Made by a program: the position numbers and the translations under genes
In this document: piece by piece, positions 47,401 through 59,829 of the stretch
How the letters are laid out: each line of letters starts with the position of its first letter
Position numbering within the stretch: the stretch's first letter is position 1
The notes under the pieces: model-generated
Databases searched by the model: none
Seen by the model: only the letters and a program-made list of their open reading frames with translations
Told to the model about the DNA's origin: nothing
NCBI GenBank assembly: GCA_963555705.1
Contig: OY743181.1
Location: forward strand, 24,990,513 to 25,054,512
Source: Ligustrum vulgare
Taxonomy: Eukaryota; Streptophyta; Magnoliopsida; Lamiales; Oleaceae
Reading direction: 5' to 3'
DNA: 64,000 nt

Positions 47401-47922
47401 AATCAACCACCAGCTGTGCACTTGACGTCAACGTCTAGGTGATGCACATCGTTATATGTTGGGGCGTCCTTGGGACATTACACGATATGATCTTCAGATC
47501 CTGCACATCCCAGGTGTCTTCAAATTGTGCAAAGCAGGAGCTCATCTATTAAGATCTTAGACTTCAATACAGTTCGCGCGTCATCCTCTTATTCCACCTC
47601 AAATCATGCATCATCTTTTGCATTACACGTTAGATCGTAAATCATAGCTCATGGTCTATTCAGATCGTGCACCAATAGTTGCCCCTAGGAGCTAGGCTAA
47701 AATTCATTTCAGGTCTCATATTACTGTACATATTTCATGTTTGGCTAGAGGTTACATGGACTTCAAAGGGTGATTGTGATGATGATGCCACGTACCAGCT
47801 CACCGTTGGGGGACAGGTCTGAATGTGCAAGTGACGTGTGCCACTAGTTGTCATTTCATTCATTTCAATTTAGTGGCTCAAAGCGTCTCTTCAAATTTTG
47901 TTCCCACAGTCAACACCATGGT

Positions 47923-47930
47923 TATATAAA
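47923..47930 (+). promoter_or_regulatory. TATA box of a decayed gypsy element
   Basis: TATATAAA in GGTTATATAAAGGGGG, about 140 bp before the ATG at 48070. Probably the LTR promoter of the element whose ORF follows. Confidence 0.45.
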
Positions 47931-48069
47931 GGGGGTCTCTTTTCTCATCTCCCTTTATTCTCTTTGCAAAAGCTCCCAAGACTTTCACGAATATCATCAT
48001 TTATCTCTTGCACGTTGTGACCTTCACACCGTTCACGTTCAGGTACTCCATCTTTTCAAATTCTTTAAG

Positions 48070-50000
48070 TATGAGTAATTCCCATAGCTAGTCTTCTAGG
48101 GTACGTTCTTATGCAGATGAACAAGAAGAGACGGAATCCATATTGAATATTAGCTAGGACAAATCTTTTCCAATCGAGTCCGAGAAAATGGGTACGGTTT
48201 CCTTAGGGCGTGTTCTTTAAAATTTAATTTGTCATCATTACAAAAATTTAATTTACACAATTTCCCATACTACTTTTTAACCATCCATATTTTCTCTCTC
48301 CAATTTTTAACCCTTCATCTTACCTAGAAAACATAAATAAATCAACAAATAATTTCAATTATTTGATTTGACACAAAACATTCTAAATTAAATTTTAAAG
48401 AACACACCCTTAGAAGTCCAGCTCCTTAGATCCATACATGCCTATGAAATACTTGACCTTCTAAGCACATCCTCCCCAGCAGATCGTACACCGATTCTCC
48501 CTCCCGATTCTCAGTTCCGGCATGCGAGTTACCATCCCTCAATTGTCACGGAAGATGATCTAAATAACTGGCAGCAAATATATAGGGTTCCCCAGACTAT
48601 TCTTCTCTTCGTCCCTTCTAAAAACAACCGAGCTCACCACCCTTCCGAATTTTGGCCGTGACCAAAATGATGTTTGAGGCTGGTCTTCATTTTCCCACTC
48701 CCGCGTGTTATCACGGACTATCTTAGACACTAGAGGATAGCCCCTTCCTAGATCACTCCAAACGATTGGAGAACGATCATAGAATTCATCATAATTGGGC
48801 ACAAGATGGGGTATGGGGCTACCCGTTGTGAGGGAGTTTGATGCCATCTTTCAATTTTGAGCTGACGAAAAGGACTCCAGCTAGTATTACGTTATGGCCA
48901 GACCGTGCACGGGAGGTAACTTCGTCTTGGATCTTCCAGACTCCATATGAGGCTGGAGGGATCGTTGGTTTTATGCCGGAGGAGATGGCAGAGCACAGAT
49001 AGCCAGGATGATCTCGACACTGTCATTACTACTCACTTCAAGAGCTTCAGTGCGTTCTAATATTTAATTTTTCAACCTATTTTTCTAATTTTAATTATGT
49101 TTCTATTTTGCAAATCTAATCCCATTTGAACGGTCATTCGAGCTCGAGCTGAAGTTAGATAAAGCTCACCAACTTGGTCAATTCTCCAGCTCATACAAAA
49201 GACTTGATCACTGAGGAAAATACATTCCAGACCTATCTTTCCTTAATCCATCCTTCAAACCCCATCCCCACCCATTCTGTAAGTATTCTTTGTAGTTATT
49301 TAGTTCTTCCTTTTGAACAATTTGACACTTCTTCCTTTGCAGATTAACCCCCATCTCATTCCAAGAAGAAAATGGCTAGATGTCGATCTGAATTTGTCAA
49401 CACAAAGAAGCAGAGGGCCATAATGGGATCGAAGAAGCTTTCCATAGATCAAGATCCTTAGCCTCCTAAAAGACTTATTTCAGATCCCGACACCTTCTCC
49501 AATTGTTCCTCCAGTATCCCCCCACTGAAGGCAACAACTTCAATTTCCTTGGGAAGCATTCATGTTGTGCTTCTGAAATGAATGAGGCTAAGGAGAAGCT
49601 CTCCAAAGATTTACAAGATGCCCGACGATCATGTAGTCTGGGGCCTAATACACTGACCATTCTGCTTGGCAGCTTCAAGAATTCCTATGATGTCCTCTCA
49701 CGCGATAGACTAAGAAGCATGAGGTGATTGCCTCTGGGATGCACCTCCTTACTACATCCTCCACGTGCTATTATTTTTCCAGGATGACCCAAAACTATCT
49801 CTCTCATGTGAGGTATAAGGCCTAGGTGATAACCAAACAACATGAAGATCTGATTGCCCACATCATAAGGGAGAGGGACCAAAATACAGCCCTTGAGCGT
49901 AAACAACGTGAATGCATTGTTTGCTGATAAAGGCATGTACATGTACTCCTATTGAGTAGAATCATTAGTTGCTCTTGTGTTTGAATACATGTGTCAGAGA
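48070..50000 (+). pseudogene. PF04195-like 'gypsy-type transposon' ORF, decayed
   Basis: From the ATG at 48070 a frame with several stops reads SFPIESEKMG, then after the MITE EVQLLRSIHAYEILDLLSTS and NNWQQIYRVPQTILLFVPS, followed by FEAGLHFPTP in a shifted frame. It ends with a coiled-coil-like tail (SEMNEAKEKLSKDLQDARRS, about 49578-49637). This resembles the putative gypsy-type transposon protein of some Tat-related elements. Its function is unknown even in intact copies. Many stops, two or more shifts and one MITE insertion. Confidence 0.5.
48206..48409. mobile_element. Tourist-like (PIF/Harbinger) MITE, 204 bp
   Basis: Terminal inverted repeats GGGCGTGTTCTTTAAAATTT and GGGTGTGTTCTTTAAAATTT, flanked by TTA (48203-48205 and 48410-48412). 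It splits the PF04195-like pseudogene. Confidence 0.88.
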
Positions 50001-50129
50001 CTTGTGGGGAAGCTGATTTGTCTATCCGACTAGATGGGATATTACATATGCAATCAGTATAGTGAGCTAGTTTATGCACGACCCTCGAAATCCCCACATG
50101 AATGTTGTGGGGGAATATTGAGGTATTTT

Positions 50130-50436
50130 AGGTTGACTCTAGGAAAAGGTTTACTATTTACAATGAATAGTTATCTTCACAGATGTAGATTGGAAAGGTT
50201 CGAAAGATGATAGAAGATCCACTTTAGGTTATTTTACTTTTGTAGGGGGAAACCTTGTAATGTGGAGAAGTAAAACACAACCTATGGTAGGAAGATCTAG
50301 TGCAAAGGCAGAATATAGGGGCATGGCTTTTGGAGTTTGTGAATTATTGTGGACAAAAAATCTGCTGAAAGATTTGAGTATTAAGTCTCGAGATGCTATG
50401 GAGTTATACTATGATAACACTTTAGCTATTGAGATG
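50130..50436 (+). pseudogene. Ty1/copia RNase H fragment
   Basis: Reads TDVDWKGSKDDRRSTLGYF, WRSKTQPMVGRSSAKAEYRG, MAFGVCELLWTKNLL, MELYYDNTLAI, the C-terminal RNase H of copia pol. Cut off sharply at about 50436, where it fuses to a gypsy LTR. Upstream frame breaks near 50139. Confidence 0.85.
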
Positions 50437-51470
50437 GCGATGGGTTCAGAGCCGTTACCGGTGTCATCATCGGTGATGATGTTGACGCCACACAGAGACG
50501 GCGCCGAACGGTTGTAGGGTACGTGGGAGAAAGATTTTGGGCTGTTTTTGGGTGCAAGGAACCGAGAATAACTGGGGCTTCAAACCGTGATTTTCATGAA
50601 GAAAATCCGATGATAACTCCGGATGAAGCGGGAGAAGTTTTAGGTGACTTGCTTGGTTAGTTTGTTTCTTGGTTTTGGGTTTTTGATTTGGCATGAATTG
50701 AGGGATTTTGTGTTCGACAGTAGATGATTTCTTCGGTAGTGGTTGTGGCGGTGAACCTGACGGCAATGTGGGCAGTCGTGGTGTTTGTTTGGTGACGGCG
50801 GCAGTGGTTGAATGATCGTTGTCTTGTTGTTGATTTATGCAGATTGTGGAGGGTTTGTGTGTTCTGCTATGGGGAGAGTTTGCAGTGAGTTTTCATATGT
50901 AGCAGTAGTGCTTCGGTGGGAAGTAGAAATCGGTGAAGAAGGTTCGGGTGAGGCTAAGTTTTTTGCGATGGTGCAGTGTTCAACTATGGAAGGAAGGGAG
51001 AAGTAGAAATTGTGAGAAACTATACATTTGCTGGAGTTTTTGAATTGATGTCGTGAATAATGAGAGGGGAAGTGTATATATAAATTGCCATAGAGGGTAT
51101 TGTAGTTGAAAAAGAACTGTGAAAGATTGGACATGATAAGGATAAATCATGACGACTTCTAACGGGATAAAAATTATATTTAAAAAAGATAATTTTGAAT
51201 AATAAATAAATTGAAATTTGATTTAAAATAATTTTGGAAATTAAAATACTTAAATTTTGGAATTAAAAACGATTTTGGATTTAAATAATTTTAGAAACTC
51301 GGAATTGACTTAAAATCGAATTGGACTGGATTTTACATCTTGGCTCAAAATACTCAATATGGATAGATGAACACATTTAAATTTTAATTTAAAATAGGTG
51401 GGATAGCAGCGAAACGTTTTTAATGCTTTAAATAATTATTTGATAATTTAGAAAATTCTTGGTCGTTACA
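50437..51470 (-). repeat. 3' LTR (truncated) of chromovirus-like element
   Basis: Ends at the polypurine tract with TTGGTCGTTACA (plus strand). The outer part is missing and replaced by copia RNase H sequence. Matches 58555-59086. Confidence 0.8.
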
Positions 51471-51488
51471 ACTTTACCTCCTTAAAAT
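51471..51488 (-). other. Polypurine tract of chromovirus-like element
   Basis: Minus strand TTTTAAGGAGGTAAAGT directly before the LTR start TGTAACGACC. Confidence 0.75.
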
Positions 51489-51665
51489 AATTTCGTCCTC
51501 GAAATTAGACTTACTTGATCTATGATGCTTGGATACTTGGCTATGATCTCTTCTTCCTTTTCCCTAGTAGCCCCGTCACTATGTGTCTACCCCATTAGAC
51601 TTTGACTAAAGGAATTTATTTATTTCTTAAAACATGGACTTTTCTCCCTACTATGCACACAGGTG

Positions 51666-52039
51666 TAGAGATGGAAAAAAAACCTAATTCGAACCCTATG
51701 GGTACCTGCCCCTAATGGGGCGAAACCCCCCCCCCATGGGTTGGGGGGCAGGTTTAGATTAAGTTTTAGCGACTCGAGCGGGTCGCGGGGCGGGTACGAG
51801 TTTTGGCCACCCCGACCCGATTAAATTATTTAAAATAATATATTAAAGAAAAACAATAAAAAGGCCAAAAAAATTTAATAAAAAAATAGAAAAAAAAATT
51901 AAACGGGTCGGTAAACGGGGTTGCAGAGCCGACCCGACCCGACCAGAAACTCGCTGGTCGTAGGGCGGGTTTGGGTTTAATAAAATTTCTCGGCGCGGGT
52001 CTGGGGGACCTGACCAGAACCCGACCCGTTGCCATCAGA
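51666..52039. mobile_element. Non-autonomous hAT-like insertion in gypsy 3' region
   Basis: Ends TAGAGATGGAAA and, inverted, TGATGGCAACGGGTCGGG. Subterminal repeats of GACCCGACC/GGGTCGGG. No certain 8-bp duplication. Lies between integrase and the polypurine tract. Confidence 0.45.
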
Positions 52040-52063
52040 TGCCTCTTCATAAGACAAATCTTT

Positions 52064-53077
52064 CTAAACTGTAATAGAGTGATAATTCACCACATGACTA
52101 GGATCATGAACATACTTTCTCAATAGGGAAACATGGAAAATATTGTAAACAGCTGCTAGTTCTAGTGGCAAAGCCAAACAATAAGCTACATTCCCTACTT
52201 TCTCTAATATCTCAAACGGTCCAATAAAATGTGGTCTTAACTTTCCTCTTTTCCAAAAGCAAAAAGTGCCTTTCATTGGAGCTACTTTCAAAAATATTTT
52301 CTCTCTAATCTAAAATTCTTAGTCTTTTCTTCTCTAATCTACATAACTCTTCTGTCTATCCTATGCAGTCTTAATTCGCAGTCTGATCTTCACAATAGCC
52401 TCAACTGTTCTTTCTATTAATTATGTCCCAATAATTTCTTCTCACCAACTTCATTCCATTAGAGTGGTGATCGACATCATTGTCCATAATCCATATAGTG
52501 CTTCATATGGTGTTATACCTATAGTAGCCTGAAAACTATTATTGTAGGCAAATTCCACCAATGGTAGATGAGTCTCCCAACTACCACTCAAGTCTAGTAC
52601 ACAACCTCTAAGCATATCCTCCAGTGTCTGAATAGTGCGCTTAGACTTTTCGTCTGTCTGGGGGTGGTATGCAGTACTAAAATTTAACTTAGTATCCATT
52701 ACAACTTGTAAACTATTCCAAAATCTCGAAGTAAACCTTGAATCTCTATCTGAGACAATGGAAGCTGGTACTCCATGCAGTCGAACAATCTCTCTGACAT
52801 ACAATTGGGCTAACTGATCCACATTGAGAGTCATTCTGACTGGTAGGAAATGAGCTAACTTTGTAAGTCGGTCTACAATGACCCAAATAGCGTCATGCGC
52901 TCTTACAATTTTGGTAACCCTATTACAAAATCCATGAAAATTTTCTCTCATTTCCATTCTGGTATATCCAAAGGATTCAACAATCCTGATGGTCTCTGAT
53001 GTTCCGCCGTGACCTGCTGACAGGTCATACATCAAGAGACAAACCTTACAATACAATCCTTCATGTTTCTCCACCAA
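52064..53077 (-). pseudogene. Gypsy integrase, broken
   Basis: Core reads [52 protein letters not shown]. The catalytic Glu of the family motif SER is Lys here (SKRTIQ; codon 52642-52640), and frames break near 52451 and 52300. The C-terminal part (KRGKLRPHFIGPFEILEKVG, NIFHVSLLRKYVHDPSHV) is typical of chromoviruses of the Tekay/Del kind. A chromodomain is not seen because the 3' end is invaded at 51666-52039. Confidence 0.85.
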
Positions 53078-53199
53078 AAAGTATTGTGCAAATCAAAACA
53101 CATCTTTGTCCCTCCTGGGTGGCCTGCATATGGTGCTGAATGAGCTTCTGTCAAAATATCATTCCTGATTTGTTCATCCTTTGGCACATAAAGATGACC

Positions 53200-55171
53200 T
53201 CAATACATTAGTACTTTATCAGAGGAAATCTCGAAACCTACTCTCTTTTTAGTCCTAACTTCGGATCTGATCTTCTCTAAGAATTTATCACCTTCCTTGG
53301 TTGTTGTAATTCGACCTCTCAAATCTGGTTTAATTTTCAGATTTGCCAAACTATTAGCTCCTCGAACTGATGGGGCTTGTACTTCGATTCTCAAATTTTG
53401 AAAATCTCGATTCAAATGATCTTGAGTTGTTCCCAAAATTGATAATTGACCAACATTTTTCCTGCTTAAAGCATCTACAACCTTATTTGCTTTACTCAGA
53501 TGGTAAATAATGGTGCATTCGGAGTTTTTTACCAGCTCTAGCCATCGATGATGTCTCATATTCATTCCTTCTGAGTGAAGAAATACTTGATACCATTGTG
53601 GTCGGTGTAAATCTTACATTTACTTCCATAAATATAGTGTCTCCAATTTTTAGAGCATACACTACAGTTGCGAGCTCTAAATTATGCGTCGGGTAATTTT
53701 TTTTATATGGCTTCAACTGTCTTGAAGCATATGCTATCACTTTCCCATTTTGCATCAATACACAACCTAATCCATGTTTGGATGCATCGCTGTAAATGAA
53801 ACAATCATCAGACCCATCTGGTATTGTCAGCACTGGTACTGAGAAAAGTCTATTCTTTAGTTCTTGGAAGCTTTGCTCACATTATTCTCACATCTCCAAC
53901 ATTTTCAGGTGTTGGCCAATTTGTTACAGTCTCAACCTTAGAAAGATCAACCTCGATACCTTTAGCTGTAACGACGTTACCCAAGAAGTCAACTCTCTTA
54001 AGCCAAAATTCACATTTCTTGAATTTGGCATACAACTTTTCTGCCCTCGATATTTCCAACACAATTCTCAAATATTCTTCAAGCTGCTCAGAATCCTTGG
54101 AGTAGATCGGTATGTCATCGATAAAAAAAATAACGAATTTATCAAGATACTGATGGAAAACTCGGTTCATCAAGTTCATAAATACTATAGGTGCGTTTGT
54201 GAGACTAAATGGCATTACTGTAAACTCATAATTCCCATGTCGCGTCTTAAACGTTGTCTTTGGTAGGTCAGCTAGTTTAATTTTTAGCTAATGGCAACCA
54301 GATCTCAAGTCAACCTTTGAGAAAATAATTGTACCTTCAACTGATCGAATAAGTATTCAATCCTAGGAAGGGGATACTTATTCTTTATTGTCAGCTTATT
54401 AAGTTCTCTATAGTCGATACACATCCTCTTGCTTTCATCTTCTTCTTTTACAAATAAAACAGGTTCTCCCCATGGAGATACATTTGGCCTGATAAAACCT
54501 TTCTCTAGCAATTCCTCCAACTGAACTTTCAATACCTGCAGCTCTTTCAGTGCCATAAGGTATGGAGCTTTAGAAATAGGGGCAACACCTGGTACCAAAT
54601 CAGTGGTAAACTCCACTTGCCTATCTGGCGAGGTACCTGGTAGGTCTTCTGAAAAAACATCACAGTATTCACATACTACTGGTACTAAATCCAAATTAAT
54701 CTTGTTAAGTGGTTTTCCTTGGAGACTAACCAAATAGCCTTGACAATTGTCCTTGGCTAGTAGCTTCTCTGTCTGTAAAGCCGAGATAAGGAGAGGGAGT
54801 GCCTTAATCTTTGACCTATAAAACCTGAATACTTCTTCACCATCTTTCCGAAAAATAACCTCCTTCTCATAGCACATTATAGCAGCATGATTGGCGCTGA
54901 GCCAATCCATACCTAGAATAATATTGAAATCTTTCATTCGAATAATATTTAGATTTGCTTCCAATATTTGACCATCAAAATCTACTTGTACTACTTTGAA
55001 TATCCTATCGGTATCGATGTTTCCCCCTGATGGTAAACTAACTTCGAGTGTACTGCCAATTTCTTCTCCTATTAAGTTTAGCTTTTCTAGGCATGCGTCA
55101 GATATAAATGAATGTGTGGTTCCCAGTCTATTAGAAAATATACGGGGATACCAGAAATAGATAATATACAT
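53200..55171 (-). pseudogene. Gypsy protease-RT-RNase H, broken
   Basis: Protease end and linker ([17 protein letters not shown]), RT ([69 protein letters not shown]: both catalytic Asp kept), RNase H ([52 protein letters not shown]). Frames break near 54300, 53877 and 53565-53492. The protease active-site region at about 55150 is degraded. Confidence 0.88.
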
Positions 55172-55379
55172 GTTGTCATGTTAGCGTGCTCAAAATGGGA
55201 AAAAGTACACTATGGAAAATAATTAAGAATAACTAGTATAACTGCAATCACGTCAGAATCCTTAGCTGGATCTATAGCGAATACTCTTGCTTTCCCTTTC
55301 CTATTCTGATTTGAGTTCTTTTGGTTGGAACCCTGTGCCAATGGAGCATGACAGTCAAGTGCAAAATCGTTCGGCTTGC

Positions 55380-56280
55380 TACATCTATAACAGACTCCCT
55401 TACAAAAAAAAAAAACACTCTACCTTGTGCATTTTCTGGCATTTAGGGCAGGGTGGAGTGTAATTGGTTACTTGTCCCACTGTTGGTCTTGAATTTTACC
55501 TCTTATTAGATGCTTGATTTCTGTTCTAATTCTGATTACGATTTGAACCTTATCACTTTCTCTTACCCTGATATTTCTGCTCATTTTGTTTACCTTGGTT
55601 CCCAACTTTCACACCAACATAGGCTACTGCTTGAGCATTCTTCACTACTTCCCTGTAAGTTGACAGCTCATGAGAATTGACAATCTGCCTAACATCCGAG
55701 TGTAGAACCCTTTTAAATCGACGTGCATTTTTAGATTCAGTCTCCACTAGGTGTGGAGCATATTGGGACAATTCTTTGAATTTTCTCTCATACTCGGTTA
55801 TATCCATATCACCCTGAACTAAATGGAGAAACTCGGACTCCTTATGATCTCTAAGGGATTGCGGGAAAATCTTATCCCTGATTTCAGCTTGAACTCATCC
55901 CAAGTTAGAGTTGGTTCCTGTTCTGCAGTCTTGGTCCGAGATGCTGATTCCCACCAGAAGTTGATTCTACCAACTAACATGAATTCTGTGCAAATGACAT
56001 TTCTGTCCTCGGTGCATGAAATGTGCCTCAATATCTTCTCAATAGTCTGAAGCCATTCTTCAATAGTTAAGGAGGTCATTATCACCATCGAAAGTAGGTG
56101 GACAATACCTTCGAAAATGTTCAATAATCGGGACTGTGGATCAGTGGGGCTTGCCTTAGTTCCTGAACAGCTCGAAGTAAATCCCTGATTATGGTAGACT
56201 GGGAAGTAGGGCCTTGTCCTGGAGTGGTTTGGTCTTTTCTGTTTGAGCGTCGAGACATTTTCCTTTATCAAATAAAACAA
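55380..56280 (-). pseudogene. Gypsy gag, broken
   Basis: Retrotransposon gag domain (LTIEEWLQTIEKILRHISCT, VGRINFWWESASR, LTWDEFKLKSGIRF; MDITEYERKFKELSQYAPHL, HELSTYREVVKNAQAVA). The knuckle CYRCSKPNDFALDC (about 55390-55350) has Asp where the zinc-binding His should be. An A-run at 55400-55413 and changes near 55810 break the frame. Confidence 0.8.
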
Positions 56281-56474
56281 ACATGTTTATTATTTCTTGA
56301 TAGGAAAATTATAGTTTAAGTATTTCATACGTTCAACTCCAACAAAGAATGAAACACAACTTATAATATAAATCTCTTTTATTGATAACTAAATTCCTTT
56401 TAGTGAGGATACAACGTCATAACTGTAAGAAAAGGGAAGGAACTGCTAAAACATCTATTTCTAGTCCTATCCCA

Positions 56475-56978
56475 CTATTTGTGACTATTGACGGAGATAG
56501 GTCCGGGCATGCCAGGTGTATAGTGTAGGGCACCTGGGTTAACACTTGGTGTATTTGGGAAGTAACCTGGTGAATCTGGAGCATAACCTTGTGAACCAAG
56601 TGTGTAGTCATAGATGCCTGACTCAGCGTCAGGTATCTCATTTGGCTGTTCTCTATTATTGGATCTGGCTATCATTGCTGTTATTGGTGCTGGTGCTGAC
56701 GCTGGGGTTCAAAAGTGATTCCAAAGCATCTCAAATTCGTCACAAACCGTCTTGAAGCTTACGTTTTTTCCCCGATGTCTCTTTATATTGGCATAAAACT
56801 CGTTTGCTAAGTTTCTCTCGTCTTCTGGGAAGGCAGATAAAAAGTGGTCAATTGATTGAGCGTCAGTCGTCCTAAAGCCACTCTTTATTGCGTCATCGCG
56901 CCCAATGCAATAGTAAAGTACGTGCTCAGATATTTCTTTGTAGTGTCCCCTTTTGAACGATAAGTTGTTTGAGGACAT
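56475..56978 (-). pseudogene. Extra ORF upstream of gag, unknown, one in-frame stop
   Basis: A 168-codon frame between primer site and gag, with one in-frame TGA (56711-56709). The N-terminal half is globular and charged (HYKEISEHVLYYCIGRDDAI, HFLSAFPEDERNLANEFYAN). The C-terminal half is Pro/Gly/Tyr-rich and repetitive (SQGYAPDSPGYFPNTPS, HYTPGMPGP). I do not recognise it; chromoviruses normally have no ORF here. Confidence 0.5.
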
Positions 56979-57401
56979 TCAATCTAATTTTCTTTGCTTT
57001 CTCCTTGTAAAAGGTGTCATGTCTAAAATAATTATGCAAAGTCCAGTTAGGGTTCTTTAACTTCTTTTCTAAATTCGAGAACGAAAATATTATGAAATCA
57101 TTCTTTACTTCATATTATTAGTTATTCTCATTATGCTCAAAAAACTCGTCTTTCTTTCTTTTCTTTTCTTTTCTTTCTAATTCAGATACGATTTCTTTCT
57201 CTTTCTTCAAAGTCTCATAAATCATTAAAATAGGTATCCAAAAAAATAAAATAACATTAAACTTCATAAACTTTGGTGAATCAAATGATGGAAATGGCAA
57301 CTTTAGTAATATAAAATGTTTCTTAAAATTTCTTTTTTCTTCTTTTTTAAAAAAAAAAAATTGCTAGTCTACAGAAACGCAGACTGGCTCTAATACCACA
57401 C

Positions 57402-58443
57402 TGTGACGCCCCAAGTTCTAAATACCCGATTCGTCACGTCATCGTCTCATCTAACTTAAAAAATAATAATTTAAGCGAAAGCATAATAAAAAATTTCATA
57501 CATGGCAATATTTAAATAAAACCAAATAGTAAATAAAATTTAATAACTTGGAATTCCTTGAAATAACAATTCAAAAGAAATATTTTAAAAAAGATATAAA
57601 ATTTGCTAACATTCTAAGATTAAACATGAATAAAATAAACTTTCGATTATTTAATTATTATTGCCACTTCATCCATCACTAGCCTCCATCTCCAACATCT
57701 GCAAATATTTGTTAAAAATGAATGAGCATTTCATAGAAACACTCAGTAGACTCATCGCCAATTAATTAATGTACATAATAATTGAACACATAAAAATGCA
57801 AAATATATTGTGACAACATCAAATAAATCATAAGCGCCACAAAGTGAAGACAAATGAAATAGACTCGTCACGTCTCATGCAATAAAATGCATATATGTTA
57901 TGGCATGCTTCATAACATAATAAATATTTCATAAGAAATATGTTCTCATCTCGTCTCATGCAATAAATGCAAATAAGCCACATAAGATACACATTTACTT
58001 GCAATCATAATGTAAATAAATTAATAGGGGCAAGTCTACCTTAATTCACAAGTTTGGAAGTTGAACAGAAATAATCACTTTATTCTTTTAAATCTTTGAA
58101 CGCTTTGTCTAGCCAATAAGAAAATAAATCTAAACTAGTATTTTGGAATTTAAAGTTTTAAAACAAAATTAAAAGCTTAAGGGTTAAGTTGAAAATCTAA
58201 AATAATTGATTTGGAAAGTTTTGGGACTGAAATCACGAGTTTAAAAATAAAGGGGCTCAACTTTGAAAACATTTTTAAAATCGCAGGGCTAAAACTAAAT
58301 GATTTTGAAATTAGGGTGACTGAATTAAATAACAAAGGAATTGAACTTTAAAACATTTTAAGACTTGGGACAAAATTGAAACATTTTGAAAAGTTGTGGA
58401 CTAAAGGGTGATTTTCGAAAATCAAACTTTTAAAATGAAAACC

Positions 58444-58520
<77 letters not shown>

Positions 58521-59086
58521 ATTTACGCAACCAGAGAAGAGATCAGAAGGTACAAGTGATGGGTTCAGAGCCGTTGCCGGCGTCATCTTCGGTGATGATG
58601 TTGACGCCACGCAGAGGCGACGCCGAACGGTGGTAAAGTGCGTGGGAGAAAGATTTTGGGCATTTTTGGGTGCAAGAAACCGGGAATAACCGAGGCTTGG
58701 AACTGTGATTTTCATGAAGAAAATCCGATGATAACTCCAGTTGAAGCGGCCAAAGTTTTAGGTGAGTTGCTTGGTTAGTTTGTTTCTTGGTTTTGGGTTT
58801 TTGATTTGGCATGAATTGAGGGATTTTGTGTTGGACAGTAGATGGTTTCTTCGGTGATGGTTGTGGCAGTGAACCCGGCAAAGTGGGCAGTCTTGGTGTT
58901 TGGTGAAGGTGGCAGTGGTTGAATGATGGTTGTCTCGTTGTTTTATGCATATTGTGGAGGGTTTGTGTGTTCTGCTATGGGGAGAGTTTGCAGTGAGTCT
59001 TCGTGTGCAACGGTAGTGCTTCGGTGGGAAGCAAAAATCGATGAAGAAAGTTAAGGTGAGGCTGAGTTTTTTGCGATGGTGCAGTG
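57402..59086 (-). repeat. 5' LTR (interrupted by copia) of chromovirus-like element
   Basis: Plus-strand start TGTGACGCCCCAAG, adjoining the primer site GCTCTAATACCA (57387-57398). Relative of the LTR at 6066-8644. Broken at 59086 by the copia LTR. Contains a (CT)n tract at 58448-58518. Confidence 0.85.
58448..58518. repeat. (CT)n microsatellite in LTR
   Basis: About 70 bp of perfect CT repeat. Frames over it are artefacts. Confidence 0.95.
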
Positions 59087-59492
59087 TGTAAACATGATTC
59101 TATTCAGAATCTTGACCATAAAACTAATTACTGTAAATCATAAAACATACCAGAATCCATAGCAATAATGCGGAAATATATTAGATTTTGTCACAGCTTT
59201 AATTGAATCTCGAACAATAATTGATCTGAAATTCACCTTCTCTCCCTTAACCTAAGCCTTTAGTTGTGTTTCATAAGATTGAATTATAATGATGGAATTT
59301 GAGTTCAGTATATATAGGTAGAGAGAGGGCCGAATTTCCTTATTATCTTTTAATCTCAACCATCCATCAAAGTTGTAGTATTAATAGGAAATACTTCTAA
59401 TTAAACCAGGTTTTTATTAATTCAGCAGTTTACCTAATTAAACCAAGATATGTAATATGGACCACATAATGAGAAGATATTAATTTCTAACA
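59087..59492 (-). repeat. 3' LTR of copia element
   Basis: 406 bp, TGTTAGAAATTAATA...CATGTTTACA on the minus strand, starting directly after the polypurine tract. Confidence 0.85.
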
Positions 59493-59829
59493 GTCTCCCA
59501 CTTGGTCCATATGACAATACTTAAAAGGTTTATCGTAATATGGTTTCATATACGAATCATAAGGAGCGCAAAAATTGCTGAATTAATATACTTAAAAGGT
59601 TTATCGTAATTACCTTAATTAATTGAATCGCTAATAAGAGTCATAGCGGTTCCATGTCAATTAAAGAACATTGTTCCTTCCATGTACTACTTATCAATAA
59701 TCCAATTAACGAAGTGTATAGCGAAGCAATCATAATGGTCCTCGTAATGTCTTAATTAAAAAACTATTTTTGTTATTATTAACCATTTACATAATGTATA
59801 CAAAATGGATATATACAAATTCAGAATTG

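Larger units (their letters stand above)
50437..59086 (-). mobile_element. Chromovirus-like Ty3/gypsy element with truncated LTRs
   Basis: Minus-strand order: right LTR (57402-59086, cut by copia), tRNA-iMet primer site (57398-57387), extra ORF, gag, protease, RT, RNase H, integrase, polypurine tract, left LTR (50437-51470, truncated). Shared LTR sequence runs from GATGGGTTCAGAGCCGTT onward (50444 and 58558). Joining the overlapping parts suggests an LTR of roughly 2.1 kb. All coding regions are broken. Confidence 0.85.
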
